A DNA stretch of 60,000 nt from the NCBI GenBank assembly GCA_030704615.1, contig CM060731.1:22632001-22692000 (forward strand), read 5' to 3'. The position numbers were made by a program, and so were the translations under genes. Origin of the DNA: Takakia lepidozioides. Its lineage: Eukaryota; Streptophyta; Takakiopsida; Takakiales; Takakiaceae. This document shows positions 1 through 11,035 of the stretch, piece after piece. The notes beneath the pieces were generated by a model. That model was not told the origin of the DNA. It worked only from the letters and a program-made list of their open reading frames with translations, and did no database searches. How positions within the stretch are numbered: position 1 is the first letter of the stretch; each line of letters begins with the position of its first letter.

Positions 1-31
1 GCAGCTTTGAACACCAGTGAGCACATAGCAG

Positions 32-1074
32 GTCAGCCCACGAGCGATGGAAATGGATGGAGGATCAATGCTGGGCTCAAGGGGTGCAGCGGAGTGCAGG
101 CCAGTGCCAGGACAAGTGGGAGGGCATCACTGCAGGCTTCAAAAAGGTGAGTGACTACGAAAAGCAGGTCAATATCGGGCAAGTCTCGTACTGGCAATTG
201 GGGAGCGACGAGAAGAAGAAACTGCGGTTACCCCCTAATTTTCACAAGGAGGTTTTCCTAGCTCTCCAGGAGTGGTATGTCAAGAGTCGCACTGGTGAAC
301 CAGGTGTCCTTTTCGATGCATTGGGCCCCACGAGAGGTGCGGGTGCGTTATTACCTCGTCATTTGTAGTGATAAAAGGTTTATCTCCACTACAGACTATG
401 TGAGTGCTTTACATGTAGCTGCAGCTGTGGCCTTCTGCCATATTTACTACCATAAAACCATGTTTCCTTGTGGATGGGATGATTTGGCTGGTAACCGAAC
501 TGTGGTTGATCTGTCATGCTGGTTTTGCAACAAAGGGCCTTGGGTTCTTAGGCTATACGTGGGGCTTCTGGATGGTCCCCAAGAGCTGCTTTGCTGTTTT
601 TCAACTCGTAAATTGGTCTGGAAACCTTCAATAGTGCATGAACTTTAGATGCAGGGTAGGAGCCCTCTACTTCATATCCTGTTGTCTCTGTCAGTTGTTA
701 ATAGCTAATTGTATCTTGCAGCAAGCAACATGGATTTCTCAGGCTCTGTAGGAGATGAGAGCGATGAAAACGACATCGGCCCCACTCCCACAGGGAAGCG
801 AAGAAGGCTTGGGGGCTCAAAGTCAAGGGGCCTAGATGGAATAGCAGGTGCGCTTGAACGGAACAACAAGAATATGGTGGAGGCCTTGAGGCAATCAGAA
901 GAGAGAAAAGACAGCAGGCACAAACAAATTATGCAATTTGAGCGTGAAATGCATAAAGATCTCGTGGAGCTTCAATTGAAGCTAGGCACTGGCTACATTA
1001 CTGCATTGAACCGGATTGGGGATGCCCTTGAGAAAATTGCAATGGCGATGCAGGCAACCCTACGGCCCTTATAG
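32..1074 (+). CDS. Trihelix (Myb/SANT-like) DNA-binding protein, 3' part of gene
   Basis: The first coding segment (about 32 or 37 to 303) encodes RWKWMEDQCW...RSAGQCQDKWE...FKKVSDYE...YWQL, followed by LPPNF and a W-containing tail. This is the pattern of plant trihelix DNA-binding domains with their spaced tryptophans. An intron runs 304-721 (CAG|GTGTCC to TTGCAG). Joining 303 to 722 restores one frame (GCA codon) into a second exon, 722-1074. That exon encodes an acidic linker, a basic KRRR stretch that could be a nuclear signal, and a C-terminal charged helix rich in E, K and R, typical of trihelix dimerisation tails. The stop is at 1072-1074. The start codon and any N-terminal exon lie before the window; a stop at 18-20 and AG acceptors at 30-36 support an upstream intron. 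It is probably a nuclear transcription factor. Targets are unknown. Confidence 0.85.
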
Positions 1075-2176
1075 GAGTGCCTAGGTTTCAGTCTACTACT
1101 GAGATTGTTAGGGTCACTTGCTTGCTATGTATCCATTGGTCATTGTTTGCCATTCCACACAAGCAATACAAGTAAGGTCCTGCTGGACAGAGCAGAACTC
1201 AAATGGTAGATCAGGTGGCTCATGCTTTGTTCACTCATCTTTGATCCCCACATTGTGGGGGTCCCTATATTTGTAGTTCAATTTTTTGCCATCAAGTTAT
1301 GGCTGGTTTACTAATGGAGTATTGTCTTGGACATTTGACTTGAAAATGAGGGAATGTATGCTCTAGTGTAGGTCAACACAGCACAACTTCGAGCATTCGA
1401 GCCCCATGGGCGCGAAGACCAACCTTGTATCTTTCCTATTGTGTCCAAAATGTACAAACCTGTGGTGATTGGGAGGCCAATTGGTTGCAAAATGGGTACC
1501 TCTTTGAGCATGCATCCAAGTGGGTTACATTGTTACATCATCACTTATTTCCCACTTTACTTCAGGAAAAGAATCATCTCATAGATACAATCTTTTTGTT
1601 CAAAGATCTGTCCAGACAATTTACTGGACATGTGTCTCTATTCACTTTTGGCATGCAGTCGATGTATCATAGGACTCCAACAGGACTCCAACGGGGGATG
1701 GACTTCACAAATTGACAAAGATGATTGATGGTAAATTAAAGTCTCCTTAGTTTGAGAGATTTGTCATGAGTCTCTCTGGCAAAGCCTTAGAAAATAATTA
1801 CAATCTCCTGGATTTGGCATCACATCAAAGGCACAACAATTAGGAGCAATTTGTTGTTGTTTGTACTTGTGTATATCTTTTGTAGTTTGGTGAAAGAATT
1901 GGCTATGGCTAGAATAGATATGTGCCTTCAGATACATAGATGATGAGTTTTGGCAACTCTGCGCAAGTTTGCATGCTTGACATGATCAATACAACCCTCT
2001 CGGTCCCACAATTCGGATTCAGCGAGTCACCTACGATTCTAGTGTTGACTTTCCTGAGATTCTGTTCTTGAAAAACTTGATTTTGTTCAATACTAGGCAA
2101 GAAGAATAAGAGACTCTTGCCGAACTAAGCATAAGGTGGAGCGAAGGTGGAGCAAATACATGGTTGCCCTCGGGTA

Positions 2177-2221
2177 CCCACATAATATAATTCTAGTGCC
2201 CCACATAATATAATTCTAGTG
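2177..2221. repeat. 22-bp tandem duplication
   Basis: The 22-base unit beginning CCCACATAATATAATTC occurs at 2177-2198 and again, identical, at 2200-2221, separated by one C. It looks like a recent local slippage or repair duplication. Confidence 0.9.
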
Positions 2222-2437
2222 ACGACTGAAGGTCAGAGACTAGTTTAGTGTAGAGCAAGAATAGGGTGTCCTTGTGCCACATCATTGTCGCCATTTTGTT
2301 TCAACCTGCCCGGATTGCCAGAACAAACCGAAAATAAGTTATGAACCTGTCTGAAGCTTGTTGAATCCTCTAATCGGATTTTCATGGAGGTGTTGAGCCC
2401 TTTCATTGAGAGCATATTGTTCTGACAAATACAGAGA

Positions 2438-2575
2438 GAATGTACTCGTAAGCATTGTTTACTCAGTGCTGTAGCCTTGTGGTCATCGACCCTGTGTCCA
2501 GTTTCGTGAGGAACAAAAGGAAATAGATGCTACCTTTGTGAGGGGCTCACTCAAGTAGCCTGACTTACCTTAGTA
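2438..2575 (+). repeat. Dispersed repeat copy (GTAGCCTTGTGGYCATYGACCC family)
   Basis: The segment contains a TGTACTCRTAAG-like start, then a core close to GTAGCCTTGTGGTCATCGAC, then a CCAGTTT, ACAAA, ACCTTTGTGAGGGGCT series. The same order of motifs recurs three times in MED16 intron 13 (27203-27560). The low-copy core, imperfect identity and adjoining GA tracts suggest an uncharacterised short interspersed repeat. Confidence 0.7.
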
Positions 2576-5091
2576 GAAATAATTGTTCGGGTTTTCGAGA
2601 TATCCCTTCACACAAACACCAACTTGCTGTGTATGAGCTGCCCAGCAATTATACTCCAACAGGGCCAGGGCTTTAGGCCCAGCCTCAAGATTACCACCCT
2701 GAGTTAGTTTCAGTCTAGAGAGAGAGAGAGAGGGACTCCATGCCGACCCTCCGAGGGAGCTGTCATTGGCGCTCGATTGCATAGCCAGAGAGGCACCAAA
2801 TTCTCACAATTGACAAACTGGAAGAAGGTAACATTTGCACTCTCGTAATCAAAAGGGTCGTTTCTCAGCCGCCTCGACCTCCCAAGGCACAGGCATGCAG
2901 AAATACAACCTCGCTTGAATGCTGCTTTGATAAATGCCTGTTCTTCCCTGTTCTACTGCTGCCAGGTCCCATTGGACCCATACCAGCACCCACCGCAGAC
3001 CCAATAGATCCCCCTCCTCCAGCCACACTTGCCACTGTCCGACATTTCTTAAGCAAAAACCAAATTTGAGCCTCTGTTGACGACTGGATCATCTTGCGGA
3101 AACCTATCTCTATCGTGTTTCCAGGCCTGACTGGCCCACACATCAAACCTGAGGACTTTTACTGCAATGCTTGTCTCAGGATGTAGGCATTTCCAGGAGA
3201 CAAAGAAGAAGCAGACCCTGTTTGCATACTGATAAAAGCCATCTGTCATACGTGTGATAGCAGTATACCTACTGGTCTTGTCAGTAATGTTTTTTCTCCT
3301 CAACTGGAAAATCATCCAAGCAGACAAACAGCAACTGGTGTACACTGCCCAGGAAACAAGACGGGGGCTGAACCTGACATAAGAGAAATGGTCGATGCTT
3401 GCCACCCTGTGGCACCTGCATTCCTGCCTGAGGCATTGTTAGAGGCTGAAGCCTGTAATCAGCAATCTTTGCCGCCAAGATCAGCAATCTGACTTCATTT
3501 CACTTGAAGCTGCACTAACCGAGGTTAGATGATTACTAAGATGCATACAATTGGCTTCCAACTTCTCCAAGAACTTCCAGCTACTTCGCAAACAGAGTTA
3601 GACCTGATGATTTGGCATGAGGCTAAGGAGAAACATTTGTTGGATCAAATGGGCCCCAAAATTTGTGTCTTTCAGTTTGACTTGTTCCTTATCTCCCGAT
3701 CCAAATGGTGCACCAGAATACTAGGATTAAGGTGGTGTTCCTTCCATAGGAAAAGCTACAGTTTCAGAGTTGGCTGCAGCTTTTTGGGGGCAGGTGTCCA
3801 GACTGACAGGGCCCTGTGGACATACATGTGTTCTCACCTGAAAGTACACACATCAAATTATGGTCCCAGCTACTGATGGAAAGAACCCAGCTAATGACAG
3901 CCAGGGAAGAGCACACCAAGTAAGATAAACAGTGGTCGAACCTGAGCTAATTGGCACTAACAAAATACACTCTCAGGCACACAGCACAGGGATTGAGACC
4001 TACCTGCCTATCTGCAACGCTGTTCGCGCTCGCGATTAACATCATCAGCAGTTATAACGGCCAGAACATTGTCCAGGATGCTCTCAGGGTTGACCACACT
4101 TTTGTCATCCCGAATGCGCCTTCCTAGAGAAGGGATGCCGGAAACAGAAGTGAACGTTCTTGACACGCATCTGCCACTTTGTGCAAGAATAACGAAGAAT
4201 CAATGCAATGTCGGGCTGCCCAATCCCATGAACGAATACAGACCATAGTAGACTCCCAACCGTGCTAGCGGGTAGTTTCCACATCGTTCTCCAAAAGGCC
4301 CAACCCTCCTCACTCCCTACTCTCTCTGCACTCTGCACCCAGTAGCCTCTATCGGAAGCTTACCAGTTCCGTCCGGATTCCTTTTCTTGCACTTCCCGGA
4401 TCCATCACCGTCATCGTGGGATCATCAGGAAAGTGGTTGACATCCACTCTTCTTCCTCCCCAACGTCAGCATAGCCAAGCCATCATCGGCCACTACAAAT
4501 CTGCTGGAATTCTCGCGGCGTTTGGCCACCAGGACGGTGTAGTCCGCTTCAGAGACACTATCATATACTTTATCTTCCAGCTTCAGCTGACAAGCATCTA
4601 TCTGGCAGCCCCCTGGCTGCTTCAGATTCCGTAACTCGATCAGCGGTGCGGTCCTCGCTGAAGCTTCCGGAGCTTGGTCCTTCTCCTGCTCCTATCACTC
4701 CCACGACCGCTTGCCATGCCACTCTTTACTAAATCAATCCCTTTCAACCTTTCCACGATACCCAGTGGCCCATGGGTTGAGTCCAGCAAACAAGTAGCAG
4801 AAAAAGACCTTGCAAACTGCTGTCACGTGAATGGACTGCGTTTTCAAAAATCTCAACAGACGCACAAGAGAAGAAATCATCAACGTTGCCTGCTCTCAAG
4901 CCTTTGTTCTCGCACAACAGAAATCGATAGCAGCCCAGCTCAAGAAGATCCGTCTTGGTTCACCGCCCAGGGTGAACCAAGTAACCCCAGGAAGGAAAAA
5001 AAGTTCCTTGTTCTGTCATGAATCAGGGGCTGGTTATATTGTGGATCAATTTGTTAAAATTCAGCGATTCTTAATGTGCCCTGATTGAACA

Positions 5092-7752
5092 TCACCAGAA
5101 ATCCCCACACGAACAGGTACCATTCTTGAAATGATGGAGGCGGTTGGCATCCCTTGCAAAAATTTCACAGCCAACAATCTTGGAGATAAACTTGGTGGCA
5201 GTGTGGCAGTCGCCACAAACACGGAGATTTTTGGTGATGTGGATAGGCTTCCCAGGAGGCATGCTGATGAGCCCAAAAGCAATGGCCAGCTTTTCACTAT
5301 GGTGTGATAGGGCCTGTTCCTTTGACCCCTGATCCACATCATGCAAGACATAGCCTGTGTTGGGCACATATCCCGCATCTTTGATGAGCCTAGTCAGTCT
5401 CTCTAACTCAGAATAGATCTCCTTTGTTTGTGCGTGTGATTTATCTGCAACAAGGAATGTATGTCTCTTGTTGTTGACCTCAATCCAACTGCACCCGGGC
5501 TCCTTTTTGACATTTCTGTCCTCCATCACTTTCCTTACCTTGGCTACAGCATCCCACTTGCCAGCCACTGCATAGATGTTTGAAAGCAGCACATACCATG
5601 CAGCATTTTGCGGTTCCAAGTTCAGGAGACGTTCTGCTGTGCGTTCTGCCACATCTACATTGCCGTGGACTCTGCAGGCACCAAGTAAGGCCCCCAACAC
5701 CGGAGGATCTGGTTCAAATGGCATCTTGTTGATGAAGTCTTCTGCCTCATCCAAGTGTCCTGCACGGCCAAGAAGGTCAACCATGCAGCCGTAGTGTTTT
5801 CCTGTTGGTGTAATGCCATGATCTCGGTTCATCGAGAGGAGATAATGACGACCTTCTTCCACTAGGCCCATATGGCTGCATGCAAAGAGAACACCAATAA
5901 ATGTGATGTTGTCTGGCTTAATCTGGTCAACAGGCATTTGCTCAAAAAGTTGAATAGCCTCCTTACCATGCCCATGCTGGGCATATCCTATTATCATCAC
6001 ATTCCACGAGTACACGTCTTGTTCCAGTATTTTGTCAAAGACCTGCCGTGCATCCCCCACACTACCACACTTGGTATACATGTCCACAAGTGCATTCCCT
6101 ACACAAACATCTAACTCAGATTCAGATTTGATGATGTGGGCATGGACCCACTTGCCCTCTGCCAGGGTTCCTAGACTAGCGCAGACTTCGAGGATGCTCA
6201 TGAAGGTGACTTTGTTTGGCTTCACACCTTCTTCTTGCATTTGCTGAAAGAATTTGAAAGCCTCCTCACCCTGACCATGCTGAGCAGATCCTCCAATCAT
6301 CGTGGTCCAAGAGATCACATCGCGCTCAGGCATTTTGAAGAAGACTCGGCGAGCATCTACTATACTTCCACACTTGCAGTACATGTTGACGAGGGCATTC
6401 CCCAATCGGACATCTGACTCACATCCAGCTTTGATGATGCATGTATGGAGCCGTTTACCCTGTTCCAGTGCTGCTGGTGAGGTACATGCATTGAGGATGC
6501 TAATGAAAGTAACAGTATCTGGCTTCACAATCCCTCCTTGCATTTGCCAAAAGAGTTCCAAAGCCTCCTGAGCATGACCATGCTGAGCAAATCCTGCAAT
6601 CAGTGCATCCCATGAGACAACATCTTGTTCAGGCATTTGGAAGAATACTTGGTGTGCATCCTCCACACTTCCACACTTGAAATACATTCTCACAAGAGCA
6701 GTCCCCACTCGGACATCTGATATAAATCCAGCTTTGATAATGGCGACATGTAGCCTCTTGCCCTGTTCCAAAGCTGCTGGATTGGCACATGCACTGAGGA
6801 TGCCAATGAAAGTGACCTTGTTAGGCTTCACGCCTTCTTGTTGCATTTGCTGAAAAAGTTCAAAAGCTTCTTCACCATCACCACACTGAGCAGACCCTGC
6901 AATCATCGCAGTCCATGAGACAACATCTCGAGCACGCATTTTAAAGAACACTTGGTTTGCATCCACAACACTCCCACATTTCCAGTACATGCTGACAAGG
7001 GCATTACCCACTGGGATATCTGACTGAAGTCCAGCTTGGATAATGTCCACATGGAGCTGCTTGCCGTGTTCCAAAGCGGCCTTACTAGCACAAGCGTTAA
7101 GGATACTGATAAAGGTGACTTTGTTTGGCTTCAAGCCTTCTTGTTGCATTTGCCAATAGAGTTCAAGAGCCTCCTCACCATGGCCAAGCTGAGCAGATCC
7201 TGAAATCAGTGCAGTCCATGTAATCACATCTCGCTCAGGCATTTTGTAGAACACGACATGTGCATCAGCCATGCTGCCACACTTGCAATACATGCTGACC
7301 AGGGCATTGCCAACTCTGATGTCCGACTCAAATCCAGCTTTGATGATGCTTGCATGGAGCCACTTTCCCTGTTCCAGAGCTCTTGGGCTCGCACATGTGT
7401 TAAGGATGCTGATAAAAGTGATTTTGTTCGGTTTCACACAATCTCGCTGCATCTCTCGAAAGACTGCAAGTGCCTCTTCACCATGACCGTGCCGAGCCAA
7501 TCCTGCAATCATTGCATTCCACGAGATCATGCTTCGTTTAGGCATTCTATCAAATACTTGTCGTGCATCCACAACTCTTCCAGATTTTATATACAAGCTG
7601 ACAAGACTGTTTGCCAGGTGGATGTCTGGCTGGAATCCACTTTTGATGGTGTGATTATAGAACCCCTTGCCATCTTCCTGTGCTTGCATCTTAGCATCTC
7701 CCTGCAAGAGACTAGGGCTATTGGAATCTTCACTGAAACCTGGTTGATCCAT
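5092..7752 (-). CDS. PLS-class pentatricopeptide repeat protein with DYW deaminase domain
   Basis: From the first in-frame ATG (7752) this encodes 886 residues; the frame stays open upstream to 8031 but there has only a GTG, with a TGA just before it. Six P-L-S repeat triplets carry the recurring RDVxSWxxMI and GNALVxMYxKCGS motifs. They are followed by E1, E2 and E+ motifs (GCSWIEV) and a DYW domain. Counting from 8031, the HSE motif gives H911 and E913, CGDCH gives C939, C942 and H943, and the tail HHFKNGTCSCGDFW ends the protein. In this family the HxE and Cys/His residues bind zinc for C-to-U RNA editing in plastids or mitochondria, and the repeats read the RNA target. Oddities are a terminal DFW instead of DYW, and Leu where the E region usually has Trp (PPVLGALLGACR). 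The target organelle is not evident. Transit residues may lie in 7753-8031 or an upstream exon. Confidence 0.93.
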   Translation of the reverse strand: MDQPGFSEDSNSPSLLQGDAKMQAQEDGKGFYNHTIKSGFQPDIHLANSLVSLYIKSGRVVDARQVFDRMPKRSMISWNAMIAGLARHGHGEEALAVFREMQRDCVKPNKITFISILNTCASPRALEQGKWLHASIIKAGFESDIRVGNALVSMYCKCGSMADAHVVFYKMPERDVITWTALISGSAQLGHGEEALELYWQMQQEGLKPNKVTFISILNACASKAALEHGKQLHVDIIQAGLQSDIPVGNALVSMYWKCGSVVDANQVFFKMRARDVVSWTAMIAGSAQCGDGEEAFELFQQMQQEGVKPNKVTFIGILSACANPAALEQGKRLHVAIIKAGFISDVRVGTALVRMYFKCGSVEDAHQVFFQMPEQDVVSWDALIAGFAQHGHAQEALELFWQMQGGIVKPDTVTFISILNACTSPAALEQGKRLHTCIIKAGCESDVRLGNALVNMYCKCGSIVDARRVFFKMPERDVISWTTMIGGSAQHGQGEEAFKFFQQMQEEGVKPNKVTFMSILEVCASLGTLAEGKWVHAHIIKSESELDVCVGNALVDMYTKCGSVGDARQVFDKILEQDVYSWNVMIIGYAQHGHGKEAIQLFEQMPVDQIKPDNITFIGVLFACSHMGLVEEGRHYLLSMNRDHGITPTGKHYGCMVDLLGRAGHLDEAEDFINKMPFEPDPPVLGALLGACRVHGNVDVAERTAERLLNLEPQNAAWYVLLSNIYAVAGKWDAVAKVRKVMEDRNVKKEPGCSWIEVNNKRHTFLVADKSHAQTKEIYSELERLTRLIKDAGYVPNTGYVLHDVDQGSKEQALSHHSEKLAIAFGLISMPPGKPIHITKNLRVCGDCHTATKFISKIVGCEIFARDANRLHHFKNGTCSCGDFW

Positions 7753-8031
7753 CGGCTCCTTCAATCGGTTCTCAAACACTCCACCCACATACCCACTAGT
7801 TCCACAAATGCCCTTTCTTGCTGCTTCACTAGAAAGAAGGACGATGGTGGACCCGTACAAGGTAATACCGTCGCTCCCAAACCGTCGCACAGCCCTACAC
7901 GAGAACACGAGGACACTTCGATAAAATGTAGAAGAGTCTGATGTACAAACATCCACCGATCGGAACCCATATCCTAATCCACTCCAACACACAGTTAAAC
8001 AAGGATGCACGTCATTCCACAGAATACTCAC
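7753..8031 (-). other. Open 5' extension of the PPR-DYW frame (start uncertain)
   Basis: The PPR frame continues 93 codons upstream of its first ATG and stops at a TGA just before 8031. No ATG lies in this stretch. The encoded residues are rich in Ser, Arg, Val and Cys with few acidic residues, as in an organelle transit peptide. Either translation begins at 7752 and this is 5' UTR, or an upstream exon with the true start is spliced in here. Confidence 0.5.
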
Positions 8032-8747
8032 AAACTTTCAAGAGTGCAAAGTCTTCCAATTTCAACTACAGTGAGGGTGGGGAGTGGAGCATACCAACAG
8101 TGCAGATTTGTCTTTGGAAGCCCATTGCACAGCACCAAAAGCAAGTAGGAAATCATCCCTCATTTTCCGCCGTTTCTGCAAAAGGTACCGCATTGGGCTG
8201 TAAGCACAGTAGCGGCCAAGTCATCTGCGGGCATCCTACATAAGCGGACAAGACCTGTTTACAGATGGAGGATTCTGCACAAAGCCAATTCGAAAGTCTG
8301 CACAAAGCCCCTTGAGTATTTCCCCATCAATTAGTGTGATGCATGTTGCAAGCTATGATCTTCTCCAGTCTCCAAATCTGCATAGAAATGAAAGAATCTC
8401 GGGGGTCGATGATCAGAACTCATGTGTCCATCGCAGTATCTCTAAGGGCTCTGGTGGAGTATATGAGACCGACCTTACTGGCTCTTATGTTGGGTAGGTA
8501 TGCAGTGCAGGTTGCTAATTGCACCAGCACAACAATACTCCTTTTGAGACTGCTGCTCCACAATTGCTTACCACTAGACCTGAATGTCTTAACTCTTTCT
8601 TCAATAACGTTAACACAGAGAATCAGGCCAGTATACATACACATGATCCGAGAACTAAAAGACGCCAATTTCCTTGCTCAAGGAAAGATGCAACCTTTCT
8701 CTTAATGCTGACACAAATTTTATCATCGACCTGTTATTGATGCAAGG

Positions 8748-9213
8748 ACAAATTGAAGCTGGATAGCTCCTACACACACAGTTTGGAGGCTCAAACAAAT
8801 AATCAACGATTTACATGTCATACCTTCCTCTGTTATCGGCTGGGGAGCAGGCTATGCATCACAGCCATCTCTTGTGACTGTCGGGAACCAAGACCAGAAT
8901 CTGCCAAGCTGGATATCCATTTCAGCGGCCCATCCCGACCCAATGATCTGATTTGTGATATCAAACTTTCTGCCCCTCCACGGCAAGGCCAAGGAAGGGC
9001 AGGGCCTCCCCCGCTTCCCCGCACCCCCTTCCCCCGCGCTCAGAAGAGCAGGGGAACTCGCAGCCATCGCTGCGCCTGCGAAACTGCCATGGAGAGCCTG
9101 TTTGCAGAGTCTTCTTCCTACCCATCAAATTTTCAAAAACTTCTGTTAAAACCAAATGTTTTACGTAGATGGGTCTTTGGGTTATAAATCGGAGGTGAGA
9201 ACTGGAGTGATCT
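8748..9213 (+). repeat. Duplicated block A, upstream of LPA2 (inverted copy at 35182-35611)
   Basis: This segment ends in TTATAAATCGGAGGTGAGAA and contains TTTGATGGGTAGGAAGAAGA on the other strand. It matches 35182-35611 in reverse orientation with interrupted but high identity. The shared features are the CTCACCTCCGATTTATAACC end, the GCAAACAGGCTCTCCATGGC centre and the CAGCTTCAATTTGTCC outer end. It lies 124-589 bases before the LPA2-like start codon, so it probably holds part of that promoter and 5' UTR. TTATAAAT at 9182-9189 is a candidate TATA box. Confidence 0.85.
9182..9189 (+). promoter_or_regulatory. Candidate TATA box of the LPA2-like gene
   Basis: The sequence TTATAAAT lies about 150 bases upstream of the ATG at 9337, a plausible distance for a plant core promoter with a 5' UTR of about 120 bases. 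The element is kept in the duplicated block near 35.2 kb. No transcript start is visible from sequence alone. Confidence 0.35.
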
Positions 9214-9336
9214 CTTCCGAGGCCAAAAAGCTGATGGGAAGTAGCAGGATTGGAGCCCATAATTTCCCTGTGGATTTGAAGTAGTGAAGGGTGAAGGACA
9301 CAAAACGATCGACAAGGCGCCTAAAGCGTGGGAAGG

Positions 9337-10217
9337 ATGAGTGTCAATTCATCTTGTTGTGCTCCGTCTCTTGCATCGACCTCAGGATTTCAATTATGTG
9401 TTTCCTCGCATAGACCTGGGTTTGCTCTATCGTCCAGGGGCTCAACTGCTTCGTTTTCAAGACAGTTGCTTCAGATTGGAAATGTGGGTTCCAGACATAG
9501 TATCAAAGGAGTTGTGGAATGGCGAGCCATGGCTACAGACAACGGGAACAGTGCAGAGGATAGTAAAATTAGCTCAAGCACCCAAGAAATTGGGAAGGTG
9601 TCCACGGCAGTTGATGACGCCAGTCCACCGTCAAAAGGGTTTGGGGGTAGCATAAAACCTGGGGCAGGCAAATCGTCGAAGGAGGCGAAGAAGTCTGGCA
9701 CCATTCGACGATCTGCGCCACAACAACCGCTACTTGAGGCCCCTGGCGATCCACAAGCTCAACAGATTGAGACAGCCTACCTCTTATCACTTGCTTTCTT
9801 AGGCGTTCTCATCTTCGTCCAAGGTCTTGCATTAGCGGCCTCAGGTACCCTGCAATCGTCTCTCTTAACAAGCTGTGTCCTGAAGCTATTGTCAATATAG
9901 TCCCTCGATTTTGAAGGGGTTATGAGAAAATTGCTTTGTGCTTCTGTAATGCGAATGGGAATCGGGATCAGTGAAAAAATCTTTCTGTGAATTTGCAAGT
10001 AGGTTCGTAGAGGTTAGCATCAAGCTCTCTGTCTTTCACCGCCTTGTTTTGTTGCTGAGAGTTGTCATCTTTCCCTGCAGGACTTTTGCCCGATGAATGG
10101 GATGAGTTCTTGGTGAAATCCGTGTACCCGGCATTCACACCTACTGTAGGGTTGTTCCTGGCTGGTGGGGCAGGCTATGGGCTGTACAAGTATCTAGGGG
10201 GCAATGGGGGGAAGTAA
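9337..10217 (+). CDS. LPA2: LPA2-like photosystem II assembly protein
   Basis: There are two exons, 9337-9844 and 10081-10217. The intron has a CAG|GTACCC donor and a CCCTGCAG acceptor, and the join restores a Gly codon. The product is 214 residues. The first 65 or so are rich in Ser and Arg with few acids, as in a chloroplast transit peptide. A hydrophilic middle with IRRSAPQQPLLE follows. Then come two membrane helices flanking the junction GLLPDEWDEFLVKSVYPAF, with FTPTVGLFLAGGAGYGLYKYL at the end. This C-terminal arrangement is the signature I associate with LOW PSII ACCUMULATION 2. LPA2 is a thylakoid protein reported to help CP43 join photosystem II. A GTG codon at 9328 is in frame but ATG 9337 is the natural start. 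Identification is by recalled family pattern; a generic two-TM thylakoid protein is the alternative. Confidence 0.8.
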
Positions 10218-11035
10218 ATCTTATGCTTGAGTCTGTGTGAGAAAAATAGGGTTACAAGCTAAGGAGATGCGGGGTTCATGAAGGGTGCTCTCCAGACGTC
10301 GTTTCCTGCACTTGTAGTAGGCTGGGAGAATGAAAGCCAAGGCTGGTTTTGATTGTTGTGTAAGATATCATCATGGCCAAGTTTAGATGGCTTACCATCT
10401 GTTAAACGGAATGCTGGGGATGTACTGCAACTCTCACTGTGGAGTTGTAATCTCTCACTGTTTTCATCTTTTGGTCCGAGCTAAGATCGACTGAATGTCT
10501 ATCTTAGACAAGAGAAGGACAAGTGAGAGGTTGCAGATCATATCCTTGTATCGCGCATAACAAATATTGAATCACAACTGGATGGCTATAAATTGAATGA
10601 GAACAAACAAGGACAGCGAGTAAGGAGCTCCAACAGCGTGGACACACTTAAGGACCTGATTGCAAGGGCTGCAAGTCTCAACAGGTTTGATAAGGTCAGT
10701 TTTGTTGTTTACGATCTGGAAGAGTGTCAAGTGGGGCTTGTCCTGAATCTGGTAATGTGATATTTGGTGGATTGAATCGTATCCCTGTATCTCTGTGCTT
10801 TATTTGATTGATTTTTCTCTGTCCCCAAGCAAATGTGGCTTTCTTACCATGCTATCACCAACAGTAGGTTTTTCTTCAGTAGGGCATATTGTTTTACGTG
10901 CACAACACTGCACCAACTTCTTTGCATGACATATCCATCCAAAACATCTTATAAACTTCATTTTTACAGAAAGGGGAATTGACTTGATCTCCAATTAAAG
11001 GCCTTCTATCACTCTGCTCGATGCTTCTTGAAAAA
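10218..11035. other. LPA2 3' flank and intergenic sequence
   Basis: No coding sequence is recognised. The first few hundred bases should include the LPA2 3' UTR. The only structured item is duplicated block B at 10676-10888. Confidence 0.5.
10676..10888 (+). repeat. Duplicated block B, downstream of LPA2 (direct copy at 35917-36130)
   Basis: The two copies share TGATAAGGTCAG, ACGATCTGGAAGAGTGTCAA, TATCCCTGTATCT and GTGCTTTATTTGATTGATTT in the same order and orientation, with scattered substitutions. Together with block A it shows that sequence from both sides of LPA2 was copied to the 35-36 kb region. Confidence 0.85.

Larger units (their letters stand above)
1075..5091. other. Intergenic region, no supported gene
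   Basis: No open frame here shows a recognisable domain or sustained coding character. It holds the 3' flank of the trihelix gene, a 22-bp tandem duplication, one copy of a dispersed repeat that recurs in a MED16 intron, and a short GA microsatellite near 2718-2734. A minus-strand stretch at about 2865-3487 has a Gly/Pro-rich frame but no family I recognise. Plus-strand frames at 4416-5088 look equally unremarkable. Confidence 0.5.

Noticed and set aside
2865-3487. Minus-strand Gly/Pro-rich frames that might be a gene fragment
   Set aside because: No family motif, no consistent splice joins, and overlapping frames of similar length. The composition alone does not support a gene.
4416-5088. 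Plus-strand ORFs upstream of the PPR gene
   Set aside because: Short overlapping frames without domains or conserved motifs. They look like chance ORFs.
7258-7941. 227-codon plus-strand ORF opposite the PPR gene
   Set aside because: It is the antisense shadow of the repetitive PPR coding sequence. Similar shadows occur along the whole gene.
5092-8031. CRISPR-like or satellite array from the regular spacing of similar segments
   Set aside because: The period of about 300 bases is the PPR triplet repeat (about 101 residues) in coding sequence.
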